DNA of 7,141 bases, taken from NCBI GenBank assembly GCA_023249395.1, contig JAHFCS010000106.1:1-7141 (forward strand). Reading direction: 5' to 3'. The DNA comes from Gemmatimonadota bacterium. GTDB lineage: Bacteria; Gemmatimonadota; Gemmatimonadetes; Gemmatimonadales; Gemmatimonadaceae. Made by a program: the position numbers and the translations under genes. Positions 1-5,943 of the stretch are shown one piece after another (position 1 is the stretch's first letter; each line of letters opens with the position of its first letter). The notes under the pieces are model-generated. The model was not told the DNA's origin. It worked only from the letters and a program-made list of their open reading frames with translations, and made no database searches.

Positions 1-490
1 TCTGGCCGCGAGCATAGAATGTCCGCGACACCTGCGCGCCGCCAAAAGAGCGGTTGGCAAGCAGGCCGCCGTACTCCCGCGCGAAGGGAACGCCCTGCGC
101 AACACACTGGTCGATAATGTTTACGCTGACCTGCGCCAGCCTGTATACGTTCGCTTCGCGGGCGCGGAAGTCACCGCCCTTTAGCGTATCGTAGAAGAGG
201 CGGTAGACGCTGTCGCCGTCATTCTGATAATTCTTGGCGGCGTTGATACCTCCCTGCGCCGCGATGCTGTGCGCGCGTCGTGGGGAATCCTGGAAGCAGA
301 AGCACTTCACGTTGTAGCCGAGCTCGCCGAGTGTTGCCGCAGCGGCCCCCCCCGCGAGACCGGAGCCGACGACGATGACATCGTACTTCCGCTTGTTCGC
401 GGGGCTCACGAGCTTCATCTCGAAGCGGTGTTTGTCCCACTTCCTCTCGAGCGGGCCGGTCGGGATTCGTGAATTCAGCTGTACGGTCAC
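1..490 (-). CDS. sdhA: Succinate dehydrogenase flavoprotein subunit (N-terminal part, runs off the window)
   Basis: Partial gene, about 163 codons visible; the C-terminal three quarters lie beyond position 1. SdhA oxidises succinate to fumarate with covalent FAD and passes electrons to SdhB and the membrane subunit. Near residues 39-50 there is an FAD dinucleotide-binding motif (VIVVGSGLAGG), then SPRRAHSIAAQGGINAAKN, which holds the conserved His that carries FAD in this family, then GDSVYRLFYDTLKGGDFRAR and REYGGLLANRSFGGAQVSR. These blocks are characteristic of the Bacteroidetes/epsilon-type (type B) SdhA or FrdA. The start chosen is GTG at 490, whose GTGA overlaps the sdhC stop; the residues after it (LNSRIPTGPLERKW) match the usual N-terminus of this subfamily, so the later ATG at residue 25 is unlikely. 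Translation is probably coupled to sdhC. A run of eight G (coding strand) falls in the FAD motif. Identification is very secure; succinate dehydrogenase rather than fumarate reductase is inferred from the mdh-sdhC context. Confidence 0.95.
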   Translation of the reverse strand, partial: MTVQLNSRIPTGPLERKWDKHRFEMKLVSPANKRKYDVIVVGSGLAGGAAAATLGELGYNVKCFCFQDSPRRAHSIAAQGGINAAKNYQNDGDSVYRLFYDTLKGGDFRAREANVYRLAQVSVNIIDQCVAQGVPFAREYGGLLANRSFGGAQVSRTFYARGQ

Positions 491-1149
491 GATATCAGAC
501 CCAGAAGGACGCCAATGGGGACCGCGGTGAAGCCCAACCACAGGAACAATGCGATGATGAGCGCGACCCGTCGATGCAACGGGTTGTCCGACGGTTGCGC
601 CACGCCCATCGTACGGACCGAGCTCCACGCTCCATGATAGAGATGAGCTCCAAGGGCGAACATCGCAATCACGTAGAACAGCACCACCCACCAGATACGG
701 AAGCTGCCGACAATGTTGCCGTAGACATCGCCGGCGCTGAACAATCCGGTCGGCCGGATGATTCCGGTCGTGAAGTGGAGTATGTGAACGACAATGAACA
801 GGAGCAGCAGCACGCCTCCCCACCGCATCGTGCGCGACGCGAAAGTCGAGACCTGTGGCTCGCGCCGCCCATAGGCAACCGGCCGTGCGGCGCGGTTCTG
901 CATCGTCAGCTGATACGCGGCGATGACGTGAAGCACCACCGATACGATGAGCACTACGCGAACCACCCATAGCAGCTCGCCCGTGCTTTTCAGAAACTGC
1001 GAGTATGCGTTGAGCGCTTCGGGCCCGCGAAACGCGAGAAGATTGCCAAGTGCGTGAACGATGAGAAAGGCGATCCCGATCACTCCGGACACCGCCATTA
1101 CAACTTTCTTCCCGATGGTCGAACGGTAGAAGCGGAGAACCCGATTCAT
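487..1149 (-). CDS. sdhC: Succinate dehydrogenase cytochrome b558 membrane subunit
   Basis: 220-residue integral membrane protein, the expected length for the single-subunit b558 anchor of type-B succinate dehydrogenases (the Bacillus/Bacteroidetes kind). Five hydrophobic segments are visible at about residues 15-40, 60-82, 110-130, 152-175 and 194-218. Histidines inside the first four (H32, H74, H122 or H125, H169 or H172) sit where the diheme ligands of the family lie, so it should carry two b hemes and pass electrons to menaquinone or a similar quinone. The open frame extends 23 codons further upstream into mdh, but the start at 1149 gives the typical N-terminus (MNRVLRFYRSTIGKKVVMAV) and lies 7 bp after the mdh stop; a GAGG directly abuts the ATG, too close for a standard ribosome binding site, so coupling to mdh translation is likely. 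The 3' end overlaps sdhA by 4 bp. Family assignment is secure from the helix and histidine pattern and the neighbouring sdhA. Confidence 0.93.
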   Translation of the reverse strand: MNRVLRFYRSTIGKKVVMAVSGVIGIAFLIVHALGNLLAFRGPEALNAYSQFLKSTGELLWVVRVVLIVSVVLHVIAAYQLTMQNRAARPVAYGRREPQVSTFASRTMRWGGVLLLLFIVVHILHFTTGIIRPTGLFSAGDVYGNIVGSFRIWWVVLFYVIAMFALGAHLYHGAWSSVRTMGVAQPSDNPLHRRVALIIALFLWLGFTAVPIGVLLGLIS

Positions 1150-1156
1150 CCTCGCG

Positions 1157-2086
1157 CTATAGCTTGACGGCGGCCATCGGCTCCCGTACCGCCTCGGCGC
1201 TCTTCTCCAGGGCCTCACGCTCGGACTGCGTCAGCTCCACCTCGAATATGCGCTCGAGCCCGCCTCGCCCGAGCTTGCATGGAACGCCGAGGAAGAGTCC
1301 CTTCATCCCGTACTCGCCCTCGAGCCACGCCGCACAAGGCAGAATTCGTTTCTGGTCGTTGACGATCGCTTCGCACATCTGAACGGCGGCCGCCGAAGGA
1401 GCGTAGTACGCCGACCCGGTCTTGAGATATTTCACGATCTCGGCGCCGCCGTTCCGTGTTCGATCGACGATCGCCTGCAGCTTGTCAGCCGTCATGAGCT
1501 GCGTCACAGGGATGCCGCTGACACTCGTGTAAGAGATGAGCGGGACCATCGTGTCGCCGTGACCGCCGAGCACCATCGCCTGGATGTCGCGCACTGAAAC
1601 GTCAAGCGCCTCCGCGATGAAGGAGCGATATCGGGCGGTGTCGAGCACTCCCGCCATTCCGAGCACCCGCTCGCGCGGAAACCCGGTGACCTGCTTCGCT
1701 ACATACGACATGACGTCGAGCGGGTTCGACACCATGATGATTATCGCTTCGGGAGAGCTGTCGCGAATGCTTTCAGAGACCTGCTTGACGATTCCGGCGT
1801 TGGTGTTCAGAAGATCGTCCCGCGACATGCCCGGCTTGCGCGCAATGCCGGCAGTGACGATGACGATCTCCGAGCCCGCCGTCTCCTCGTAGGTATTCGT
1901 CCCCGATATCCGAGTGTCGAAACCCGCGATCGGCGCCGACTCCCACTGGTCCAACCCTTTTCCCTGTGGAATTCCTTCCTGGATGTCTACGAGGATGACG
2001 CGGCGAGCCAGCTCCTTCTCCGCCAAACGCTGCGCGGTCGTAGCGCCGACATTGCCCGCGCCGACAACCGTAATCTTGTTGACCAT
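1157..2086 (-). CDS. mdh: Malate dehydrogenase, LDH-like (NAD-dependent)
   Basis: 309-residue cytosolic enzyme that interconverts malate and oxaloacetate with NAD. The Rossmann motif VVGAGNVGAT is at residues 7-16 and the acidic residue that favours NAD over NADP is D34. The substrate loop reads GIARKPGMSRDD (80-91): R83 stands at the position that is Gln in lactate dehydrogenases and Arg in malate dehydrogenases, and R89 is the mobile-loop Arg. The catalytic pair is D149 (in LDTARYR, with R152 binding substrate) and H176 in GGHGDTMVP. Length and motifs fit the LDH-like MDH group found in many non-proteobacterial phyla. Start ATG at 2086 follows AGGA at short spacing. It is the first gene of a tight mdh-sdhC-sdhA unit, placing neighbouring TCA-cycle redox steps together; fumarase is not in the window. 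The 84 bp upstream, back to moaA, show no convincing promoter, so expression may come from read-through of the moa genes or from a promoter I cannot recognise. Confidence 0.95.
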   Translation of the reverse strand: MVNKITVVGAGNVGATTAQRLAEKELARRVILVDIQEGIPQGKGLDQWESAPIAGFDTRISGTNTYEETAGSEIVIVTAGIARKPGMSRDDLLNTNAGIVKQVSESIRDSSPEAIIIMVSNPLDVMSYVAKQVTGFPRERVLGMAGVLDTARYRSFIAEALDVSVRDIQAMVLGGHGDTMVPLISYTSVSGIPVTQLMTADKLQAIVDRTRNGGAEIVKYLKTGSAYYAPSAAAVQMCEAIVNDQKRILPCAAWLEGEYGMKGLFLGVPCKLGRGGLERIFEVELTQSEREALEKSAEAVREPMAAVKL

Positions 2087-2170
2087 TGTTCCTGCTATCG
2101 CGTGAAGTTGAATGGGAAAGTTATTCGCACCGGAGAGACAGAGCCATAGGCGCGACCCAGACCTATCAGC

Positions 2171-3154
2171 TCAGCCGCCAACCTCGGAGAGCGCGCGCAG
2201 TCCACCTGTGTTCATCGTGAGCAGGTGATGCTCTAGAGGTTTTTCGGCGAGCGCAGAGAGAAAGAGGGGCGCGATCGGCTCGCCCGCTCGCAGAGCATCG
2301 CGAAGATTCACCGAGTGCTCGCCGAACAGGCACGTTCGCAATCTGCCGTCTGCCGTGAGGCGAACGCGATTGCACGAGCCGCAATAGGTGTGCGTCATCG
2401 GGGTGATCACTCCGATGCTGCCTGCCGCTCCGTCCAGCCGGTAGTAGACCGCTGGTCCGTTGCCGCGCGCTGGTCCCGCGACGGCCGAGAGTTTGCCGAG
2501 GCGACCGACACGGTCGAGGACTTCGTCAGACGGGACGACGTGCTCCCAGGTAAGCTCGCGCATCCCGCCAACCGGCATGAGCTCGATAAACCTGACGTGA
2601 AGCGGATGGTCCACGGTGAGGCGGGCGAAGTCCTCTATCTCGTCGTCGTTGATTCCGCGCATGAGAACAACATTGATCTTGACCGGAGCCAGGCCCGCGG
2701 CCAATGCGGATCCGGCCGCTGCAACGGGATCGAATTGAAAATCACGCCGCGAGATCCCGCGAATCCTGTCGGGCTGCAGTGAGTCCGCGCTCATGTTGAC
2801 GCGATCGAGGCCGGCGTCTCTGTACGCTGGCGCGAGCTCCGCCAGTCGTACGCCGTTGGTGGAAAGTGACAGGTCCTCGATTCCATCGATCGCCTTCAAC
2901 TCTGATATGAGGATCTCGAGGCGGGGGCGAATAGTCGGCTCGCCGCCGGTGATCCGCAGACGTTTCACTCCGAGGGGCACGAGCTGACGTGCGATCTCGG
3001 CAATCTCCTCGTAGTCGAGAATCTCAGCGCGCGGCAACCACTGCAGACCTTCCGGCGGCATGCAATAGAGGCAGCGAAAGTTGCATTTGTCGGTGACCGA
3101 GATGCGCAGGTACTCGATCCGGCGGCCGAACTGATCCATCGATGATTCAGTCAA
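2171..3154 (-). CDS. moaA: GTP 3',8-cyclase MoaA (radical SAM, molybdenum cofactor step 1)
   Basis: MoaA uses radical SAM chemistry to cyclise GTP to 3',8-cyclo-7,8-dihydro-GTP, which MoaC then turns into cPMP. With the start used here it has 327 residues, normal for the family. The SAM [4Fe-4S] cysteines are C24, C28 and C31 (CNFRCLYC), the SAM-contacting TGGEP is at 69-73, and the second, substrate-binding cluster uses C258, C261 and C275 in YCGSCNRVRLTADGRLRTC. The chain ends in the Gly-Gly tail (SEVGG) required for activity in studied MoaA proteins. Start choice: TTG at 3154 overlaps the moaE stop as TTGA and has GAGG four bases upstream; ATG at 3139 (322 residues, beginning MDQFGRRIEYLRIS) is the alternative and resembles many homologues but lacks a visible ribosome binding site. 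An oddity is SADSL at 122-126, where I would expect SLDSL. It closes the moaD-moaE-moaA series; moaC is not in the window. Confidence 0.95.
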   Translation of the reverse strand: MTESSMDQFGRRIEYLRISVTDKCNFRCLYCMPPEGLQWLPRAEILDYEEIAEIARQLVPLGVKRLRITGGEPTIRPRLEILISELKAIDGIEDLSLSTNGVRLAELAPAYRDAGLDRVNMSADSLQPDRIRGISRRDFQFDPVAAAGSALAAGLAPVKINVVLMRGINDDEIEDFARLTVDHPLHVRFIELMPVGGMRELTWEHVVPSDEVLDRVGRLGKLSAVAGPARGNGPAVYYRLDGAAGSIGVITPMTHTYCGSCNRVRLTADGRLRTCLFGEHSVNLRDALRAGEPIAPLFLSALAEKPLEHHLLTMNTGGLRALSEVGG

Positions 3155-3579
3155 GTTGCCTCGATCCTCGTCGGATCCACCCACGAGCGCGTGCCATCCA
3201 CGTAAAGCTCACGCTTCCATATCGGGACCCGGCTCTTGATCTCTTCGATTGCATAGCTCAATGCATCCAGCGCGGAGGCGCGTCGCTCGTGCGCCGCGGC
3301 GATCACGATGCTCACTTCGCCAACGTCCAGCACGCCGGTCCGATGCTCGGCCACAACGACCGCACCATCGAAGCGCGCTTCGGCCTCTGCGAGAATGCTG
3401 GACATCTCCCGCTCGGCCATGGCGTCATAGGCGGTGTACTCGATCCCGCTTACCTCGCGGCCGTCATTGACGGAGCGAACGGTCCCCACAAAAAGAACTG
3501 TCGCGCCATGTCGCGGGCCCGAGACTTCGTTCAGAAGAGCTCTGGCGTCGAGCGGATGCGTGACCAGCGCGGCGCGCAT
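3151..3579 (-). CDS. moaE: Molybdopterin synthase catalytic (large) subunit MoaE
   Basis: 142 residues, typical for MoaE. Together with thiocarboxylated MoaD it inserts two sulfurs into cPMP to give molybdopterin, in the cytoplasm as a MoaD2-MoaE2 heterotetramer. Family blocks seen in order are GATVLFVGTVR (25-35), IEYTAYDAMAE (46-56), EHRTGVLDVGEVSIVIAAAH (78-97) and the active-site stretch EEIKSRVPIWKRE (112-124), where K115 and K122 match the catalytic lysines of the E. coli enzyme. Start ATG at 3579 directly abuts the moaD stop (TAGATG), so the two partner subunits are probably made in coupled translation and in balanced amounts. The 3' end overlaps the likely moaA start by 4 bp. The call is secure from motifs and from position between moaD and moaA. 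Confidence 0.95.
   Translation of the reverse strand: MRAALVTHPLDARALLNEVSGPRHGATVLFVGTVRSVNDGREVSGIEYTAYDAMAEREMSSILAEAEARFDGAVVVAEHRTGVLDVGEVSIVIAAAHERRASALDALSYAIEEIKSRVPIWKRELYVDGTRSWVDPTRIEAT
3159..3162 (-). promoter_or_regulatory. Ribosome binding site supporting a TTG start for moaA
   Basis: The coding strand reads GAGG, then CAAC, then TTG at 3154, inside the last codons of moaE. No comparable purine-rich site precedes the alternative ATG at 3139. This favours the TTG start and termination-reinitiation at the TTGA overlap. The spacing of four bases is on the short side, so the choice is not certain. Confidence 0.45.
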
Positions 3580-3822
3580 CTAGCCGCCGGCGACGGGGGG
3601 AATCACGGCCACTTCGTCACCCGGGCCGAGGCGGGTCTCAGGACCGGCGAAAACCTGATTGACCGCGACGATGGGATTGCGCGGAAGTGACTGAGCGCCG
3701 GGCAGTTGCGCGACTGACGCGAGCAGATCGCTGACGCGGGAACCGTGGTCGAGAGCCAACTCGGTTCGGGCCAGCCCAAGACTGTCAGCGTAGGAGGCGA
3801 AGAACCGGACGGTGATCAGCAT
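3580..3822 (-). CDS. moaD: Molybdopterin synthase sulfur-carrier subunit MoaD
   Basis: 80-residue ubiquitin-like sulfur carrier. The beta-grasp pattern begins with MLITVRFFASYADSLG and ends in the family signature GDEVAVIPPVAGG; the terminal Gly-Gly (79-80) is the residue pair that is adenylated by MoeB and thiocarboxylated, then inserted into the MoaE active site. The open frame extends upstream to 3897, but this would put the start inside the HU gene and add a non-conserved leader; ATG at 3822 gives the standard length and is preceded by AGGCGG about nine bases upstream. It lies 19 bp after the HU gene stop and abuts moaE with no gap. MoeB, needed to activate it, is not in the window. Confidence 0.93.
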   Translation of the reverse strand: MLITVRFFASYADSLGLARTELALDHGSRVSDLLASVAQLPGAQSLPRNPIVAVNQVFAGPETRLGPGDEVAVIPPVAGG

Positions 3823-3841
3823 GTGGGTCACCGCCTGCGGA

Positions 3842-4180
3842 TCAATCGGCCTCGGAAAGTTCTTTTTCCCGTGAGCCGTTGAATTCCACAGCAGCAACGA
3901 GCGCCCTCAGCTCCTTCGACGGCTTGAAGACGGGCACGGGGCGGGCGGATACTTCGACTGGCGAGCCGGTGCGGGGGTTGCGGGCCATTCTTGTCTTGCG
4001 GCGTCTGATCTTGAAAGTACCGAAGCCGCGCACCTCGATATTCTCCTGGTGCTGAAGCGACTCCTTGATCGCCTCGAGAAATGCATCCACGACGCGAGCA
4101 CAGTCCTTCTTTGAGATCATCGGTCCGGCGGTCCGGGAGATCTGGGCCGTGACTCGCTCGACCAGGTCCGCTTTTGTCAT
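3842..4180 (-). CDS. HU/IHF-family nucleoid DNA-binding protein
   Basis: 112 residues, a little longer than the usual 90-100 of HU and IHF. These small basic dimers bind and bend DNA through two beta-arms. The N-terminal helical dimer part (MTKADLVERV...) is followed by IEVRGFGTFKIRRRKTRMAR (48-67), the conserved arm motif RNPRTG (67-72) with the DNA-intercalating proline P69, and PVFKPSKELR at 83-92. IEVRGFGTF and the Arg-rich arm are shared by HU and IHF, so the subtype is left open. The last 15 or so residues form a charged tail (GSREKELSEAD) absent from many HU proteins. ATG at 4180 has GAGG seven bases upstream. It is the first gene after a good promoter and sits 19 bp ahead of moaD, so it is probably co-transcribed with the molybdenum-cofactor genes; whether that has functional meaning is not known. 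Confidence 0.93.
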   Translation of the reverse strand: MTKADLVERVTAQISRTAGPMISKKDCARVVDAFLEAIKESLQHQENIEVRGFGTFKIRRRKTRMARNPRTGSPVEVSARPVPVFKPSKELRALVAAVEFNGSREKELSEAD

Positions 4181-4228
4181 TGGATTGCCTCGGGGATAGC
4201 GCGCCGGCGATGTAGCGTAACTCGTTAG

Positions 4229-4257
4229 AAAGTATGGCTTTACTGAAAGGGTGTCAA
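4229..4257 (-). promoter_or_regulatory. Sigma70-type promoter for the HU-moaDEA unit
   Basis: On the minus strand a perfect -35 box TTGACA (4252-4257) is followed by a 17-bp spacer and a -10 box TACTTT (4229-4234; T1, A2 and T6 agree with consensus). A start of transcription near 4222 would leave a leader of about 40 bases before the HU start codon. It lies in the only clearly non-coding gap between carA and the HU gene, which supports a separate promoter here. Confidence 0.65.
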
Positions 4258-4295
4258 GCGTTCCCTAAGACGGCCTCGGCAGGCGCTCGCACGCC

Positions 4296-5420
4296 TTAGT
4301 GGCTCTCTATGCTGGCGAGGAACTCGTCGAAATGGGGGACGGCATCGTGGGGGCCGGGTGCAGCCTCGGGATGGTACTGCACTCCGAACACAGGAAGGTC
4401 GCGGTGCCTGATCCCCTCGATGGTGCCGTCGTTGAGGTTCACGTGAGTCACGTCCAGCTCGCTTGCACCGGACACCCCGCCAACGTCGCCTTCCACGGCG
4501 AAGCCGTGATTCTGCGAAGTGATGAGAACGCGGCCGCTCCGCAGCTCTTTCACCGGATGATTTCCCCCGCGGTGCCCGTAGGGGAGCTTCATTGTCGAGC
4601 CGCCGAAGGAAAGTCCGAGAAGCTGATGGCCGAGGCAGATGCCGAAGACAGGTGTCCCGCTCGTCGCCAGATCGCGCACCGCGTCGGGCGCATAATCGAT
4701 CGCGTCGGGATCTCCCGGGCCGTTCGACAGAAAGACACCATCGGGGCGCAGACCGAGAGCGTCGGCGGCCGACGTATCAGCCGGCACGACCGTCACTCTG
4801 CAGTCATGCTCCGAAAAAAGCCGGAGAATATTCCTCTTGATGCCGTAATCGTACGCGACGATGTGCCGGGCTGCGCGTGGATCGCCCCAGGTGTAACGCT
4901 CGCGAGTCGTCACTCTGCTGGCGAGATCGAGACCTTCCATCGACGGGCACGCCGCAAGCGCGTCGATGGCGACGGGAGTCGGCATGTCACCCGCGCCGAT
5001 CACCCCGCGCATGACCCCGATGGACCTCAAGTGTCTTGTCAGCCTGCGGGTGTCAACACCGGCCAAGACAGGAACTTGGGCCGACGCGAGCCAGGATTCG
5101 AGATCCCCGGTTGCGCGCCAGTTGGAATAGCTTCGGGAAAGCTCGCGCACGACGACCCCGGTAACCTGCGGGCGCTGCGACTCCGGGTCTTCCGCGTTGA
5201 TCCCGTAGTTCCCGATCTGCGGAGCGGTCATGACGACGATCTGTCCGCTGTACGAGGGATCCGTGAACACCTCCTGGTACCCGGTCATGTTCGTAGTGAA
5301 CACGACCTCGGCGACAGCCACATCATTCACGGCGGCGCCATCGCGAGCTCGAATACGGCCGCGAAAAAGGGTTCCGTCCTCTAGGAGGAGGAACCCTGGC
5401 TGGCTCTCGTGCAGCGTCAC
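4296..5420 (-). CDS. carA: Carbamoyl-phosphate synthase small (glutaminase) subunit
   Basis: 374 residues, normal for CarA. It hydrolyses glutamine and channels ammonia to CarB, which makes carbamoyl phosphate for arginine and pyrimidine synthesis. The N-terminal small-chain domain starts with LLLEDGTLFRGR and includes FTTNMTGYQEVFTDPSYSGQ (41-60). The class I glutamine amidotransferase domain covers about 187-370: LSNGPGDPD (231-239), nucleophile C262 in FGICLGHQLLGLSFGG, and the H350/E352 pair in GVQYHPEAAPGPHD. Start is GTG at 5420, 9 bp after the secG stop, with AAGG touching the start codon, which is too close for a normal ribosome binding site; no better in-frame start precedes the conserved LEDGT motif. 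Codons 8-19 encode a terminator-like hairpin and U-tract (see the separate entry), which may make expression depend on efficient initiation. carB is not adjacent: the next gene downstream is the HU gene. Confidence 0.96.
   Translation of the reverse strand: MTLHESQPGFLLLEDGTLFRGRIRARDGAAVNDVAVAEVVFTTNMTGYQEVFTDPSYSGQIVVMTAPQIGNYGINAEDPESQRPQVTGVVVRELSRSYSNWRATGDLESWLASAQVPVLAGVDTRRLTRHLRSIGVMRGVIGAGDMPTPVAIDALAACPSMEGLDLASRVTTRERYTWGDPRAARHIVAYDYGIKRNILRLFSEHDCRVTVVPADTSAADALGLRPDGVFLSNGPGDPDAIDYAPDAVRDLATSGTPVFGICLGHQLLGLSFGGSTMKLPYGHRGGNHPVKELRSGRVLITSQNHGFAVEGDVGGVSGASELDVTHVNLNDGTIEGIRHRDLPVFGVQYHPEAAPGPHDAVPHFDEFLASIESH
5364..5397 (-). terminator. Terminator-like hairpin with U-tract inside early carA
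   Basis: In the minus-strand RNA, AGGGTUCC (5397-5390) pairs perfectly with GGAACCCU (5375-5368). Inside it UCCUC (5389-5385) pairs with GAGGA (5381-5377) across a three-base loop, leaving one bulged C at 5376. This gives a 13-bp stem, followed at once by a run of U (5368-5364, the first one paired). The form is that of an intrinsic terminator, but it lies within codons 8-19 of carA, 33 bases after the secG stop. It could end part of the secG transcripts and could act as an attenuator that translating ribosomes disrupt. Structure is read directly from sequence; activity is inferred. Confidence 0.55.
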
Positions 5421-5429
5421 CTTTTCGCG

Positions 5430-5864
5430 TTACCGCTTTGCGGGAGGATTGGCAGGTGGTACTACCGGGACGGCGGTAAGCGGAACCGTCGTCCCGCCGG
5501 TTGTCGGCTTGGTGGCAGCGCCGGCGGCCGGCTCGAGCGGAACCACCGGCGTGGCTGTCGCCGGAAGCGGAGCGGGAGCTGGCTGGTTGGAGAACGTCTT
5601 TTCGAGCACCGAGCGCGGCGTCTGAGCCCGTGTCGACATGACCTGGAGAACGAACGCGAGCCCCAGGAAGACTGCCGCCGACCACCAGGTGGCCTTGGTG
5701 AGAATCGTACCCGCCTGACGGATTCCGATGAACGCATCAGGCGATGAGCTTGCGCCGCCGAAATTTGCCGCCAGACCGCTCCCCTTGCCCGCCTGCAATA
5801 GAATCGCAGCGATGAGCACGAAGGCGTCTATGACGAGAATGACAAGGAGAGATCTGTAGAGCAT
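5430..5864 (-). CDS. secG: Preprotein translocase subunit SecG with a long Pro/Ala/Thr-rich tail
   Basis: 144 residues. SecG is the small two-helix subunit of the SecYEG channel that assists SecA-driven protein export. Helix 1 is about residues 4-24, followed by the conserved cytoplasmic loop LLQAGKGSGLAANFGGASSS (22-41), then GIRQAGTILTKATWW leading into helix 2 at about 57-77. The core ends near residue 92; residues 93-144 form a low-complexity tail with 14 prolines plus many Ala, Thr and Val, and no predicted helix. Ordinary SecG proteins are often 75-110 residues, so the tail accounts for the extra length. From E. coli topology (both ends outside) the tail would face the periplasm. ATG at 5864 has no clear ribosome binding site. 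carA follows 9 bp downstream. An insertion-sequence end lies about 80 bp upstream, so native upstream context may be broken. Confidence 0.92.
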   Translation of the reverse strand: MLYRSLLVILVIDAFVLIAAILLQAGKGSGLAANFGGASSSPDAFIGIRQAGTILTKATWWSAAVFLGLAFVLQVMSTRAQTPRSVLEKTFSNQPAPAPLPATATPVVPLEPAAGAATKPTTGGTTVPLTAVPVVPPANPPAKR

Positions 5865-5897
5865 TCAGGACCGGTCGAGAGGAAGTACAGCACTGAA

Positions 5898-5926
5898 ATA
5901 TCACGGCTTGTCGGGCGTCGAGTCAA
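5898..5926 (-). promoter_or_regulatory. Possible promoter for secG-carA
   Basis: Minus strand TTGACT (5921-5926, five of six -35 bases) is separated by 17 bp from TGATAT (5898-5903). The -10 box keeps T1, A5 and T6 but lacks the important A at position 2, so it is weak. It lies in the short stretch between the insertion-sequence end and secG and is the best candidate left there if the element does not supply transcription. Confidence 0.3.
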
Positions 5927-5943
5927 CCCACGCTTACGCACGC

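Noticed and set aside
469..972. Plus-strand open frame of 167 codons opposite sdhC
   Set aside because: Composition is rich in Arg, Asp, His and Gln with no domain, as expected for the antisense of a membrane protein gene; sdhC is clearly the real gene.
2087..2170. Promoter or riboswitch in the 84-bp gap before mdh
   Set aside because: There is a TAACTT that could be a -10 box but no matching -35, and only a 5-bp stem (ATAGG/CCTAT) without a U-tract; nothing convincing.
3142..3690. Plus-strand open frame of 182 codons across moaE and the moaD end
   Set aside because: It is antisense to two well-supported overlapping cofactor genes and contains no recognisable motif.
4282..4295. Small hairpin just after the carA stop (GGCGU, GCGA loop, GCGCC)
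   Set aside because: The stem is only five pairs with one G-U and no U-tract follows, so it is not a convincing intrinsic terminator.
4809..4826. Inverted repeat CTCCG/CGGAG in carA with a T6 run
   Set aside because: The T run is in the loop rather than after the stem, so it does not look like a terminator; five pairs in a GC-rich gene can arise by chance.
4299..5384. Long open frame (361 codons) on the plus strand opposite carA
   Set aside because: It mirrors carA codon for codon, shows no recognisable domain, and such antisense frames are common in GC-rich genes. CarA itself has all family motifs.
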